Positions 36,810 to 45,336 of a stretch of DNA of 64,000 nt are shown here, in pieces. Position 1 is the stretch's first letter. Every line of letters starts with the position of its first letter. Under the pieces are notes generated by a model. That model did no database searches and was not told the origin of the DNA. It saw nothing but the letters and a program-made list of their open reading frames with translations. A program made the translations under genes and the position numbers. The stretch spans positions 62,001 to 126,000 of the forward strand of contig NZ_JPOS01000029.1 in NCBI RefSeq assembly GCF_000759025.1. The letters run 5' to 3'. Source of the stretch: Phaeodactylibacter xiamenensis (lineage in GTDB: Bacteria; Bacteroidota; Bacteroidia; Chitinophagales; Saprospiraceae).

Positions 36810-37769
36810 ATGAGTGAAGCCCTGCCATTAGAAATCCACAAGTCAAGTATCGCTCCGGGGGAGGATGAAGTGGTTAAAATTCCGGTTGGCCAGTTACCCT
36901 CCGGCAACCCTATCCGGATCGAGGCGCATGTCTTTCGTGCGGAGGCCCCCGGCCCGGCCCTGCTGGTTATGGCAGGTATCCACGGGGATGAGATCAATGG
37001 GGTGGAGATCGTGCGCCGGGCACTTCAAAACGGGCGCTTTGCTGAACTGCAAAAAGGAAGTGTCGTAGCGATTCCACTGGTGAATGTCTATGGTTTTGTA
37101 AACCGGTCGCGGGAAGTGCCGGATGGTAAAGACATCAACCGCTCTTTTCCGGGCAGCAGCCGGGGCTCTCTGGCCTCCCGCCTGGCGAATGCCCTGGCTA
37201 AAAAGGTGCTGCCTGGTGTCGATATTATACTCGATTACCACACAGGCGGAGCTAATTTGTACAACTACCCGCAGATACGCTACAGCAAAGGCGATGAGCG
37301 CAGCGAGGAACTTGCTAAAGTATTCGGTGCACCCTTTAGTGTGGCCAAAGCGCCCATTCAGAAGTCTTTCCGGAAAATTGCCCTGGAGTACGGCAAGCCC
37401 GCCCTGATCTTCGAAGGTGGAGAAAGCCAACGCTATGATGCCGCCTCCATCGAGTATGGCCTGGCGGGGCTCGACCGCCTGCTGAGCTACCTGGGTATGG
37501 TTCCGGGGGAAGCAGCCGGGCAGCCCTATCTGCGGCAACACTTCAGCCACCAAAGCTGGGTACGTTCGCCTAAAGCCGGGCTCTTCCTCTGGGAAAAGTC
37601 ATCAGGGGATCAGGTGGAGAAAGGAGAAGAGATCGGATGGATTAACGATCCCTACGGCAGCAAAGACAGTAAAGCGGTCAAAGCCTCTCATACCGGCTGC
37701 ATCATAGGGCACAGTAATGCTGCTGTGGTTAATCAGGGGGATGCACTATTTCATATCGCCTACGAATAA
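36810..37769 (+). CDS. Succinylglutamate desuccinylase/aspartoacylase-family zinc deacylase
   Basis: An M14-related metallo-deacylase of 319 residues. Zinc ligands are visible in GIHGDEINGVE (His58 and Glu61) and in LDYHTGG (the third His). The catalytic-side motif NRSREVPDGKDINRSFPGS is also present. The C-terminal beta domain (about residues 240-319) resembles the lid of this family. It starts two bases after the RimK-type ligase, so both are very likely translated from one transcript and act on linked substrates. The AstE pathway of arginine degradation is absent nearby, so desuccinylase activity should not be assumed. Confidence 0.9.
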   Translation: MSEALPLEIHKSSIAPGEDEVVKIPVGQLPSGNPIRIEAHVFRAEAPGPALLVMAGIHGDEINGVEIVRRALQNGRFAELQKGSVVAIPLVNVYGFVNRSREVPDGKDINRSFPGSSRGSLASRLANALAKKVLPGVDIILDYHTGGANLYNYPQIRYSKGDERSEELAKVFGAPFSVAKAPIQKSFRKIALEYGKPALIFEGGESQRYDAASIEYGLAGLDRLLSYLGMVPGEAAGQPYLRQHFSHQSWVRSPKAGLFLWEKSSGDQVEKGEEIGWINDPYGSKDSKAVKASHTGCIIGHSNAAVVNQGDALFHIAYE

Positions 37770-37778
37770 CAACAGGCT

Positions 37779-38852
37779 TTACTCAATAACCCGTTTTTCA
37801 ATATAGTCGGAATTAAGCAGGCTCAGCGCGCCCATGTATTTGAGCTGAAAGGATATCTCATCGCCTACCTTGTAGTTGGGGCTTTTGTCACCCAGGTCTA
37901 CCACCAGCATATCTGAGCTGGCATTGACGATATTGATGTCTTCATCATCCGGAATGAGGTACTCCACAGAAATATCGAGCGTACCGATATCCAGTATAGC
38001 CCGGTAGGACTCCTTGCCATAGTCCTCTTCATTTACTTCAAAGACATCACCGGATGGGTTGGCAGCCAACTGTCCGATGGGAACTTTAGGCTTTTTAGTG
38101 ATCTCGATAATCTGTGTGAACAACCGCAGCACATCGGGCTTCATCGCTTTTATAGGCTTTTCCTCAAACAGGTCCACTCCAAAGTAAAGCGTTTCGCCAA
38201 TACGGAAGTGGTTGATGCCCGAGGGTATCTGCTGACGGAACAACAGCGGCAGCACTACAGAAGTACCACCGGTAATCCATTGAATTTTCTTATTGAACTT
38301 GGCTTCCACGAGCTGTTTGTAAAGGCTAAGCTGTATCAGCTTGTCTTCTGAGGGCATAACACCGTGCAGGCAGTTCAGGTTAGAACCGATAGCGACGATT
38401 TCGATATTCGGCAGTTCGAAGATTTTCTCATAAAATTCGATGAGGTTTTCTCCCATAATGCCCTCCCGCAGGTCACCGAGCTCAATCATGATGGTCACGC
38501 GGTGCACCTTGCCCTGCCGCTGTGCCTCTTCGGACAGAAGTTTAATTGTTGCGCTTTCTGAGTTGAAGCTTACATCTGCGTAGCGGATCACATCCTCCAC
38601 TTCACCCATAGCTGGCGGTTTAATATACACCGTTTGCATATCCGGGGCCACCTTCTTAATCTTGGCAAGGTTGAAAATCCGGCTGTCGCAGACCTCTTTG
38701 ATGCCCAGATTGACCACCTCTTTCAGGAAGTCCTCGTTACCGCACAGGAGTTTGGTAACGATTGCCCAGTCAATATCATGCTTTTTGAATATCCTGTCAA
38801 GGTACTCATAATTGTGCCGAAGGTGACTTTTGTTAAGTGTCAGGTAAGCCAT
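37779..38852 (-). CDS. PLP-dependent fold-III amino-acid racemase, ornithine racemase-like
   Basis: A 357-residue enzyme related to alanine racemase. The PLP-binding Lys is Lys34 in DWAIVTKLLCGN. CDSRIFNLAKIK, SFNSESATIKLL, VTIMIELGDLREGI, ITGGTSVVLP and HFRIGETLYFG are typical of the YhfX/ornithine racemase branch, where ELGDLREG is a diagnostic segment. Substrate may be ornithine, lysine or another amino acid. It lies just downstream of a true alanine racemase gene in the same direction, so the cell carries two racemases side by side. Convergent with the deacylase gene (9 bp). Confidence 0.85.
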   Translation of the reverse strand: MAYLTLNKSHLRHNYEYLDRIFKKHDIDWAIVTKLLCGNEDFLKEVVNLGIKEVCDSRIFNLAKIKKVAPDMQTVYIKPPAMGEVEDVIRYADVSFNSESATIKLLSEEAQRQGKVHRVTIMIELGDLREGIMGENLIEFYEKIFELPNIEIVAIGSNLNCLHGVMPSEDKLIQLSLYKQLVEAKFNKKIQWITGGTSVVLPLLFRQQIPSGINHFRIGETLYFGVDLFEEKPIKAMKPDVLRLFTQIIEITKKPKVPIGQLAANPSGDVFEVNEEDYGKESYRAILDIGTLDISVEYLIPDDEDINIVNASSDMLVVDLGDKSPNYKVGDEISFQLKYMGALSLLNSDYIEKRVIE

Positions 38853-39081
38853 GGTGATTTAGTGAAGTTATAAAGTGAGTGGCTTTACCGGCAGGCGCAG
38901 AGGCCATGGGTTAAAGCAGAATTTCCGGAAAAAGCAAAGGAATAGTGCTTCCGCTGAGCGGAAAATGGAATGGACAGCGTGTTGTAAAAAGCTTCGATTA
39001 CTGTAAGGCTTAATTTAAAGATTGCTTTCTATCTTCAAATTGGTAAACAAACGTATGTTATCTAGGTTTAATCATGTTAGG

Positions 39082-40236
39082 CTAATCTACAATTTCCCGG
39101 GGGATATCCATAGGCAGGCGGGTCAGCAACTCGTAGTTGACTTGCTGGGAAAACTCTCCAAATGCAGAGACGCCAAGCTCCAGTTCTCCCTGATTGCCGA
39201 TGATAACCACCTCATCACCTCGTTCCACGTGATCCACCTGGGAAATGTCCACCGTAATGGCATTCATGTTGACCATGCCAATGACGCCCACCCGCTTGCC
39301 CCTGATGAGGACCCGCCCGGCGTTGCTTAGCGAGCGGGTGAAGCCGTGGCCGTAGCCAATCGGGATGGTGGCTACTTTCATCTCCTTTGTTGCCATGTAA
39401 GAGGTGCCATAGCCTACGTATTCTCCGGTTTTTACCGTTTTGGTGTCCATCACCTGGCTTTTCCAGGAGATCAGGCGTTCCAGCGGGTTGTCCTGCCGGT
39501 TGACTTTGCTGTTGTGCTCAATGAGGGTTTCCCGGCTGGGCCAAAAACCATACTGCAGAATGCCGATCCGGACCATATCCAGCCGGGTGGGCGGATAGCG
39601 TATTGCTGCGGCTGAGCAGGCCACATGCTTGATATCCGGCTGCAGCCCCTGATTGGCAAACCAGTTGAGAATGCGCTTGTAGGTCTTGCGCTGTTGCGTG
39701 ACCCGTACGTAGTTCGCAATGCTCTCTGCCCCGGCAAAGTGGGTGCAGAGCCCCTGAAACTGCAGGAGGTCCGGGTGTTTCAGCAGCAGTTCTGCCACAT
39801 GAGGCAGCTCATGCGCTTCGTAGCCAATACGGTTCATGCCTGTTTCAACCTCAACGTGAACTTTTGCTTTTTTGCCAACTTTACGCGCAGCCCGCACAGC
39901 GGCCTCCAGCCGCTCCGGCTCAAAAACATAAAACTCGATGTTGTTCTCGATTGCCCATTCCAGATGCTGGTCTTCCACCATCCCCATGATCATAATTTGC
40001 ACTTCTTTGTCCTGAAGGCTTTTCCTGACCCGATAGGCCTCACTGGCATCAAACACACTAAAGTGCTCTGCGCCGCAAGCCACGGCAAGCGGGGCGAACA
40101 TTTCGATACCGTGGCCGTAGGCATTTCCCTTGACCACCCACGAGATATTGGCATCATCGCCAATCTGATTGCGGATAAACCGGTAGTTGCTTTCCAGTGC
40201 CTTTCGGCTGATAGTAATTTTTGATGTCGCTAGCAT
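39082..40236 (-). CDS. alr: Alanine racemase
   Basis: A standard alanine racemase giving D-alanine for peptidoglycan. The 384-residue protein has the PLP Lys36 in WVVKGNAYGHG, the HVEVETGMNRIG segment and the second catalytic Tyr in EYVGYGTSYM. AIRYPPTRLDMVRIGILQYGF and VGVIGMVNMNAITVDIS, with the Met-Asn of the active-site entry, are also present. In many Bacteroidota, Alr is fused to MurF; here it is free-standing. It is downstream of an M20 amidohydrolase-symporter-GNAT operon in the same direction (156 bp gap). Confidence 0.94.
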   Translation of the reverse strand: MLATSKITISRKALESNYRFIRNQIGDDANISWVVKGNAYGHGIEMFAPLAVACGAEHFSVFDASEAYRVRKSLQDKEVQIMIMGMVEDQHLEWAIENNIEFYVFEPERLEAAVRAARKVGKKAKVHVEVETGMNRIGYEAHELPHVAELLLKHPDLLQFQGLCTHFAGAESIANYVRVTQQRKTYKRILNWFANQGLQPDIKHVACSAAAIRYPPTRLDMVRIGILQYGFWPSRETLIEHNSKVNRQDNPLERLISWKSQVMDTKTVKTGEYVGYGTSYMATKEMKVATIPIGYGHGFTRSLSNAGRVLIRGKRVGVIGMVNMNAITVDISQVDHVERGDEVVIIGNQGELELGVSAFGEFSQQVNYELLTRLPMDIPREIVD

Positions 40237-40392
40237 GGGCAGAGTTGTTGAGCGTAAATTAAGGAACCTGGCTGAGTTTTACAGCGGCGGGGAGCTCCTT
40301 ATTTTGTGTTTATTTCTGACGTTAAAGCTGCCCTTTGTGTTCGAACAAGACTTGTCTGTTTTCTGATAGCAATAGAAATGTTTTAATTTTGA

Positions 40393-41556
40393 TCAGTCTG
40401 TGCGCTCTAGCAGATGCTCCAGAATGCGCCGGTACATGTCAATGCCAACCGGGGTGATGGCGTCGGGGAAATCGTAATCAGGGTTATGCAGTGCAGGGTG
40501 GTCCTCTCCCGCCCCAATGCCAAACATGGCCCCTTTGAATTGTTGTGTGAATGCCCCAAAGTCTTCTCCCCACTTGAATGCCCAGTCTTTGGCATGGTAC
40601 TCCAATCCGTTATCCGCGGCAGCTTGCTGAATGATGCCGGCCACTTCGGGGTCATTTTGTGTTGTCCGGAATACATTGGTCCACTCCGTATCGAGCTGCA
40701 ATCCATACTTTTGGGAAACCCGCCCGGCGTAGCTCAGCAGCCGGTCACTCAGGGCCTGCATTTCCTCCTCTGTTTTTGTCCTGATGGTCAGGTGTATTTC
40801 ACCATAGCCGGCAGAAACACCGTATGCGACTTCGCCCATGTGTATGTGCACCGGGGTCAGGATAGCAAAGCCTTCTTCCTCAATATTGGGCTGGCAGGCA
40901 ATGTCCGCTTCTTTGATAATTTCGGCAATAGCCATGGCTGGATTGATGCCGTTTTCCGGTTCTCCGGCGTGGGAGGTCTTGCCATTGAGGCGGATAATGA
41001 GGCTTTGGACTGAAGAGCTGAACGGGCCTTCTTTGCAAACGATAGTACCTAGCGGAAAACCGGGTAAATTGTGGAAAGCTACTGCGTAGTCAATGGGCAA
41101 TACCTGATCGAAAGTTTCGTCTTTCAGCATCCATTCGGCACCGGCTCCAATCTCTTCGGCAGGTTGAAAAAGGAGCAGAGCCCGCCCTTTCTCCGGTGGA
41201 TGGTGATACAGGGCTCTTGCAAACCCCATCATGACCGCCATATGCCCATCGTGCCCGCATTTGTGCGCGATATTTTCCTTCGTAGACCGATAGTCGAAGT
41301 CATTAACCTCCTGAATAGGCAGGGCATCCAGCTCTGTCCGGAACAGTACGGAAGGGCCAGGGTGCCCACTGTCGAAAACAGCAACCATGCCACAGCCACC
41401 TATGCCTTCAATGAGTTGTGCAGGCTCCAGTTTCTGAAGAGACCTGGCCAGAAATGCCGCTGTTTCATGCTCCTCGCCACTTAGCTCAGGGTACTGATGC
41501 AGGTAGCGCCGTAGCTGATCAATATCACTCATCCAGGAAGGCTTGGTTTGGGTCAT
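40393..41556 (-). CDS. M20-family amidohydrolase
   Basis: A zinc-dependent peptidase-like hydrolase that cleaves N-acyl amino acids or similar amides. The 387-residue protein shows the HKCGHDGHMA metal motif (Cys100 and His102), the catalytic PAEEIGAGAEWM, and the dimerisation domain from about 185-300 (IIRLNGKTSHAGEPENGINP). Together these place it in subfamily M20D, with hippurate, indole-acetyl or N-acetyl-diaminopimelate type substrates. Its start overlaps the symporter stop by 4 bp, so the pair is translationally coupled and the hydrolase may process what the symporter imports. Confidence 0.93.
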   Translation of the reverse strand: MTQTKPSWMSDIDQLRRYLHQYPELSGEEHETAAFLARSLQKLEPAQLIEGIGGCGMVAVFDSGHPGPSVLFRTELDALPIQEVNDFDYRSTKENIAHKCGHDGHMAVMMGFARALYHHPPEKGRALLLFQPAEEIGAGAEWMLKDETFDQVLPIDYAVAFHNLPGFPLGTIVCKEGPFSSSVQSLIIRLNGKTSHAGEPENGINPAMAIAEIIKEADIACQPNIEEEGFAILTPVHIHMGEVAYGVSAGYGEIHLTIRTKTEEEMQALSDRLLSYAGRVSQKYGLQLDTEWTNVFRTTQNDPEVAGIIQQAAADNGLEYHAKDWAFKWGEDFGAFTQQFKGAMFGIGAGEDHPALHNPDYDFPDAITPVGIDMYRRILEHLLERTD

Positions 41557-43028
41557 AGCGTACGGGTTGTATCAGATAGTTTTACCGCAGCCGGTATATC
41601 CGGCGGGGTGGTTACGTAGCTCAATATTATGAAGGATAGGGCAGAAATAGAAATCCCCGCAATATTCGCATCCAAATCGTAAGGCAGCTGCCAACTGGTC
41701 AGAATAAGCAGGAGGGTAGTGCCCCCGCCCAGGAGCATGGCCCAAAACGCTGCAGTCGGCGTTGCTCGTTTCCAGTACATACCACCAATGACCGGCACAA
41801 AGAGCCCGGATACCATGAAGGCATAAGAGAGCAACATAAGCTCCAGCACATTTTGCATACTCATGGCAATAAGCAGGGCGACTGCACCGATCGCAAAGGT
41901 AGCAACCTGAGAATAACGCAGGATTTTCTTTTCATCCCCTTTTAATGGCAGGAAGCGCTCCAGGATATCCGTGACCACATTACCGGAGGCTGCCATCAGG
42001 CAACTGTCTGCCGTAGACATGATCGCGGAGAAATAGGCAGAAAGCATAAGCCCGGTCAGCCCGGCAGGCAGCACCGTCCGCAGCAAGAGTGGCAGCCCCA
42101 TCTCCGCGTCCATCGCCTCAGGATCGGTGTACCCCAGGTCCACAAACATACCCTGATCGGCACCCACCCGGGCAAACAGCCCCAGCAGAACGCCCATAAA
42201 AGCCATAATCGGGTACTCAAAAAGCCCGGCGGTATACCAGGCCCGCTTTGCCGTCTGCTCGTCACGGCAGGCATAAATCCGCTGGTAGAGCGTCATGCCT
42301 ACAAACCAAATGGGGATGATGGTAACGCCCCAGTTGACCAGTTGCGACCAGGAGACGTTGGTCAGCTGCAAAAACTCTGGCCGGACCACCTCCCGTATAC
42401 CCTCCATACCACCAACAGCGAAGTAACCCAATGGGATACCGATGAACACCAGGCCTGCCATCAGGATAATCCACTGTACCGTATCCGTATAAATAACAGC
42501 TTTCAAACCGCCTGCTACGGTATAGACCACCGCAATCACGCCCATAATTACAAGAGCCTGAGTCAGGCTGAGGCCCGTAAAGGTAGCTGAGGCTAATTTG
42601 GCCCCTGCCAGCAGTTGCGAACTGGTGAAACCCAGGTAGCCAATAGCAGAAATAATGCCTGCGAGAAGGGCTACGTTTGGGTTGAAAAGGAAGTCAAAAA
42701 GTTGCGGAAAGGTCAGCAGGTTCACCTTCTTGGAAAGCCGGTTGACCTTTGGGATGAGAAAGACGGCGCTCAGCCACGCACCAATAAGCCCTGTGAATAG
42801 CATCCAGGAGCCGGAAATGCCCATCAGGAAGCCCAGCCCACCAAGGCCAATGGAAAAACCGCCCCCAACATCGGTAGCGACCACGGACAGACCGATGTGC
42901 AGGCTGCCCATATCCCGGCCACCCACATAGTAGTCGTCGGAGTTTTTATTTTGCTTGAAAAAGAAAAAACCTATCCCCAGCATCGCCAGGAAGTAGACGA
43001 TGAAAATAACAATATCAATCCAATGCAT
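41553..43028 (-). CDS. Sodium:solute symporter (SSS family)
   Basis: A 491-residue transporter with about 13 transmembrane helices. The N-terminus FVFFKQNKNSDD-like loop before YYVGGRDMGSLHIGLSVVAT is typical of SSS, as are AGIISAIGYLGFTSSQLLAG, VYTVAGGLKAVIYTDTVQWI and LSAYFSAIMSTADSCLMAAS (the sodium-site region of helix 8). The substrate is not predictable from the sequence; co-translation with an amidohydrolase suggests an amino-acid derivative or acylated amine. It lies downstream of a GNAT gene with a 9-bp gap. Confidence 0.92.
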   Translation of the reverse strand: MHWIDIVIFIVYFLAMLGIGFFFFKQNKNSDDYYVGGRDMGSLHIGLSVVATDVGGGFSIGLGGLGFLMGISGSWMLFTGLIGAWLSAVFLIPKVNRLSKKVNLLTFPQLFDFLFNPNVALLAGIISAIGYLGFTSSQLLAGAKLASATFTGLSLTQALVIMGVIAVVYTVAGGLKAVIYTDTVQWIILMAGLVFIGIPLGYFAVGGMEGIREVVRPEFLQLTNVSWSQLVNWGVTIIPIWFVGMTLYQRIYACRDEQTAKRAWYTAGLFEYPIMAFMGVLLGLFARVGADQGMFVDLGYTDPEAMDAEMGLPLLLRTVLPAGLTGLMLSAYFSAIMSTADSCLMAASGNVVTDILERFLPLKGDEKKILRYSQVATFAIGAVALLIAMSMQNVLELMLLSYAFMVSGLFVPVIGGMYWKRATPTAAFWAMLLGGGTTLLLILTSWQLPYDLDANIAGISISALSFIILSYVTTPPDIPAAVKLSDTTRTL

Positions 43029-43037
43029 AAAATGGGT

Positions 43038-43478
43038 TTACTTGTTCTTAAGGCGCATTTCCAGGTACTTATTCGTGAAGCCCAGCTTCTCATAAAGGTG
43101 GCGCGCCGGGTTGTCCGGCTCTACATGAAGGGCAATATCCCCCTGTGCCAGGTCGATGGCTTTTTGCATGAGGGCCTTACCGATACCTTTGCCGCGCTGA
43201 CTACCGTCGACAGCGATGTACACCAGGATATTTTCAGGAATATACCCTTCCATACCTGTACGGTTGATGACCACCGCCCCCACAATCTCGCCCTCCAGTT
43301 CTCCGGCAATGACAAAGCCGCCATGGGAAGCGGTTTCCTTCAAAGCATATTGGATAGCTTTGTGGATGTCCTCCCGGGCATCGCCGTATTGATCGAGGTG
43401 ATGGAACAGAAAATTGACGATATGTTCCTTTTCCGAAATAGTGGCAGGTTCAAAAGGGGTATATACCTTAATATTCAT
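43038..43478 (-). CDS. GNAT-family N-acetyltransferase
   Basis: A 146-residue acetyltransferase. Acetyl-CoA binding motif A is VYIAVDGSQRGKGIGKALMQ, with the Q/RxxGxG/A pattern near residues 95-105. The C-terminal NPARHLYEKLGFTNKYLEMR is a typical GNAT ending. It is the first gene of the unit GNAT-symporter-M20, so it could act on the amine released by the hydrolase or on a product for export. Its substrate is unknown. Confidence 0.9.
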   Translation of the reverse strand: MNIKVYTPFEPATISEKEHIVNFLFHHLDQYGDAREDIHKAIQYALKETASHGGFVIAGELEGEIVGAVVINRTGMEGYIPENILVYIAVDGSQRGKGIGKALMQKAIDLAQGDIALHVEPDNPARHLYEKLGFTNKYLEMRLKNK

Positions 43479-43622
43479 AAGTGGTTGTAAATGATTTAAT
43501 TCAATGATAGAACGTTGCCTGCGCCCTCAGGTTGAGGAGCATCAGGCATATGGCGGAATATAAGGAATATCAGCTGAGGATAAAAGCTCGGAGGGAAAGG
43601 GCCTGGCTTTAGGGCTCAAAAC

Positions 43623-44897
43623 TTAAATCAGGTCCCGAAGTACGAATGAGGTCTTGATGCGCTCCTTATCCCGTCTGACCACAATGCGCAAACGTTTACC
43701 GGAAGGTTTCTGCAGCCGGTTGATGATACTGCTCAGCGTAAGGAATGAGGTGGGGACCCAGTTGATGCGCCTGATCTCATCACCAGGCTTCAATCCGGCT
43801 TCATGAGCCGGGCTGCCTTCAATAACGCTGTAGATTAAGAAGTCTCGAAGCCCGGGCCCCGTGGCGATGACGAGCATACCACTGCGGTCTACCTTAAATT
43901 CGTCATCATAGTTTTTATTGGGCTCAAGGTAGACTTCCTCCCGAACGTAATCCAAAATAACAGTAAACCGCCTTAATATTTCATTGCCCAGAATGCCGTT
44001 GCGCTGGTCCAGGCTGCTACTGTCTATTGCCGTTCCCAGCATGATTTCCTGATAGCTGGTGACCACGCTTGAGAATTGATAGGGCGGGATTTCCAGGCTG
44101 GAGACTTTGCCCTGATAGCCCCTCAGGAAGCCACCCAGCCCTGCACCGAGATTACTGGGGATGACCCGCTCGGGAAGCACCAGCCCCGGGTCGCTGTCGG
44201 TGTTGATGAGCAACGGAAGGGCAGCTCCGGTATCGAGAAGCAGCTTCAGCGTACTAGTGTCTCCCTGCCGCAGGGCCACCTCAGGAAAAACGTAGGGCTT
44301 GCTTTTTCTGAAATTCGCTGCAACCGGAGTAAAACCCTTTCCGGGCTTTACAAATTCCCGCGGATCATACAGCGTAATGAGCTGCCGGCGATAGTCGATC
44401 TCCACTACAAACCTCCGGAAAAAATCAGCCCCCAGAATACCGTGGATTTCCACACCCGTGTAATCTTCAAACCTTAGGTAGTCTTCCTCCAGTACCAGAA
44501 TGGACCGGTTTTTGGCCAGTACCGAGCCAGCCTGCAAATTGATGCCTGAAACCAAATAGGCATAAAACTCGCGGCTCAGGTCGGAGCCAATCAGGGTAAA
44601 ACGCCGGCGGTATTCGAGTTGAAGCAGATCGGTGATTTCCCGTTGGCTGAGAATGGTATGCTCGGCTCCCGTATCAAAGATGAAGTTTAGCGGGAACCAG
44701 TTTTCGAACACAACCGGAACAACTATAAAGCCATTGGTATACCGGAACGGAAGATCGATTTTTGTTTTCCCGCCGGTGATTTCCAGATCGGTGTACTGTG
44801 CATATGAAACGGGGCCGCCTGCCAGCCAGAGCGCCGTCAGCACCACCCGAAGGCAACGGAGGAACGGAGTTGCAAACAAATCGTTGGGTTTTGGCAT
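43623..44897 (-). CDS. Secreted retropepsin-like aspartyl protease with PDZ domain
   Basis: A 424-residue exported protein (signal peptide cleaved about after SYAQ, residue 34). Two retropepsin-like halves each carry an Asp-Thr-Gly triad: FIFDTGAEHTILS (residues 75-77) and LLLDTGAALPLLI (222-224). Each half also shows the hydrophobic GILGADFFRRFVVEIDY or GILGNEILRRFTVILDY flap region. A PDZ domain fills the C-terminus (about 340-424, VIEGSPAHEAGLKPGDEIRR). Two active-site Asp in one chain give a pepsin-like pseudo-dimer, unusual for this group, where one Asp per chain is common. It is probably periplasmic. There is no operon partner. Confidence 0.88.
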   Translation of the reverse strand: MPKPNDLFATPFLRCLRVVLTALWLAGGPVSYAQYTDLEITGGKTKIDLPFRYTNGFIVVPVVFENWFPLNFIFDTGAEHTILSQREITDLLQLEYRRRFTLIGSDLSREFYAYLVSGINLQAGSVLAKNRSILVLEEDYLRFEDYTGVEIHGILGADFFRRFVVEIDYRRQLITLYDPREFVKPGKGFTPVAANFRKSKPYVFPEVALRQGDTSTLKLLLDTGAALPLLINTDSDPGLVLPERVIPSNLGAGLGGFLRGYQGKVSSLEIPPYQFSSVVTSYQEIMLGTAIDSSSLDQRNGILGNEILRRFTVILDYVREEVYLEPNKNYDDEFKVDRSGMLVIATGPGLRDFLIYSVIEGSPAHEAGLKPGDEIRRINWVPTSFLTLSSIINRLQKPSGKRLRIVVRRDKERIKTSFVLRDLI

Positions 44898-45336
44898 GTG
44901 GCAGGTATTCTTTGCTAAGATTCAGAACAGTATATTTCCGTAGGAGTTCCGGTATGCCCGACATTTGCTCAGCATCTGCAGATATCTTTTTTGCGCAGGC
45001 AGCGGAAAATAAAATTGGGGCGTTTTCCTTGCAGGAACAAGCGGTTAACGTTATTTTAACATCATAATTTAATTTGGTTTGAAGCTTATTTGTAAAAAAC
45101 TGTTTGCTGATCTTTGTTTTTTCCTGCTAAATTGAGACTTTTACGGACTAGTTAGTGTAAAACAGACACAATTTGTCTATGACCTTGATTTTTATCCCAT
45201 TGATCCCATTGAACAAATGAAGCCCCGGCTTCAGCAAAGAAATTGCAAGCGCTGCCCTCAGGGTTTGACGGCTTCGTTTGCAGTAACAGGATTTATTAAT
45301 CAGACATAGTTTTTACTAACTAAACCAAAGTAGTGT
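44898..45336. other. Intergenic region upstream of susC
   Basis: About 440 bp between divergent genes. It includes an AT-rich part (45061-45180) with a candidate -33/-7 pair TTG at 45091 and GATCTTTG at 45110-45117 (16-base spacer, one mismatch to TAnnTTTG), which would imply a 5' leader of more than 200 bases before susC. No small gene or strong hairpin is seen. Confidence 0.35.
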
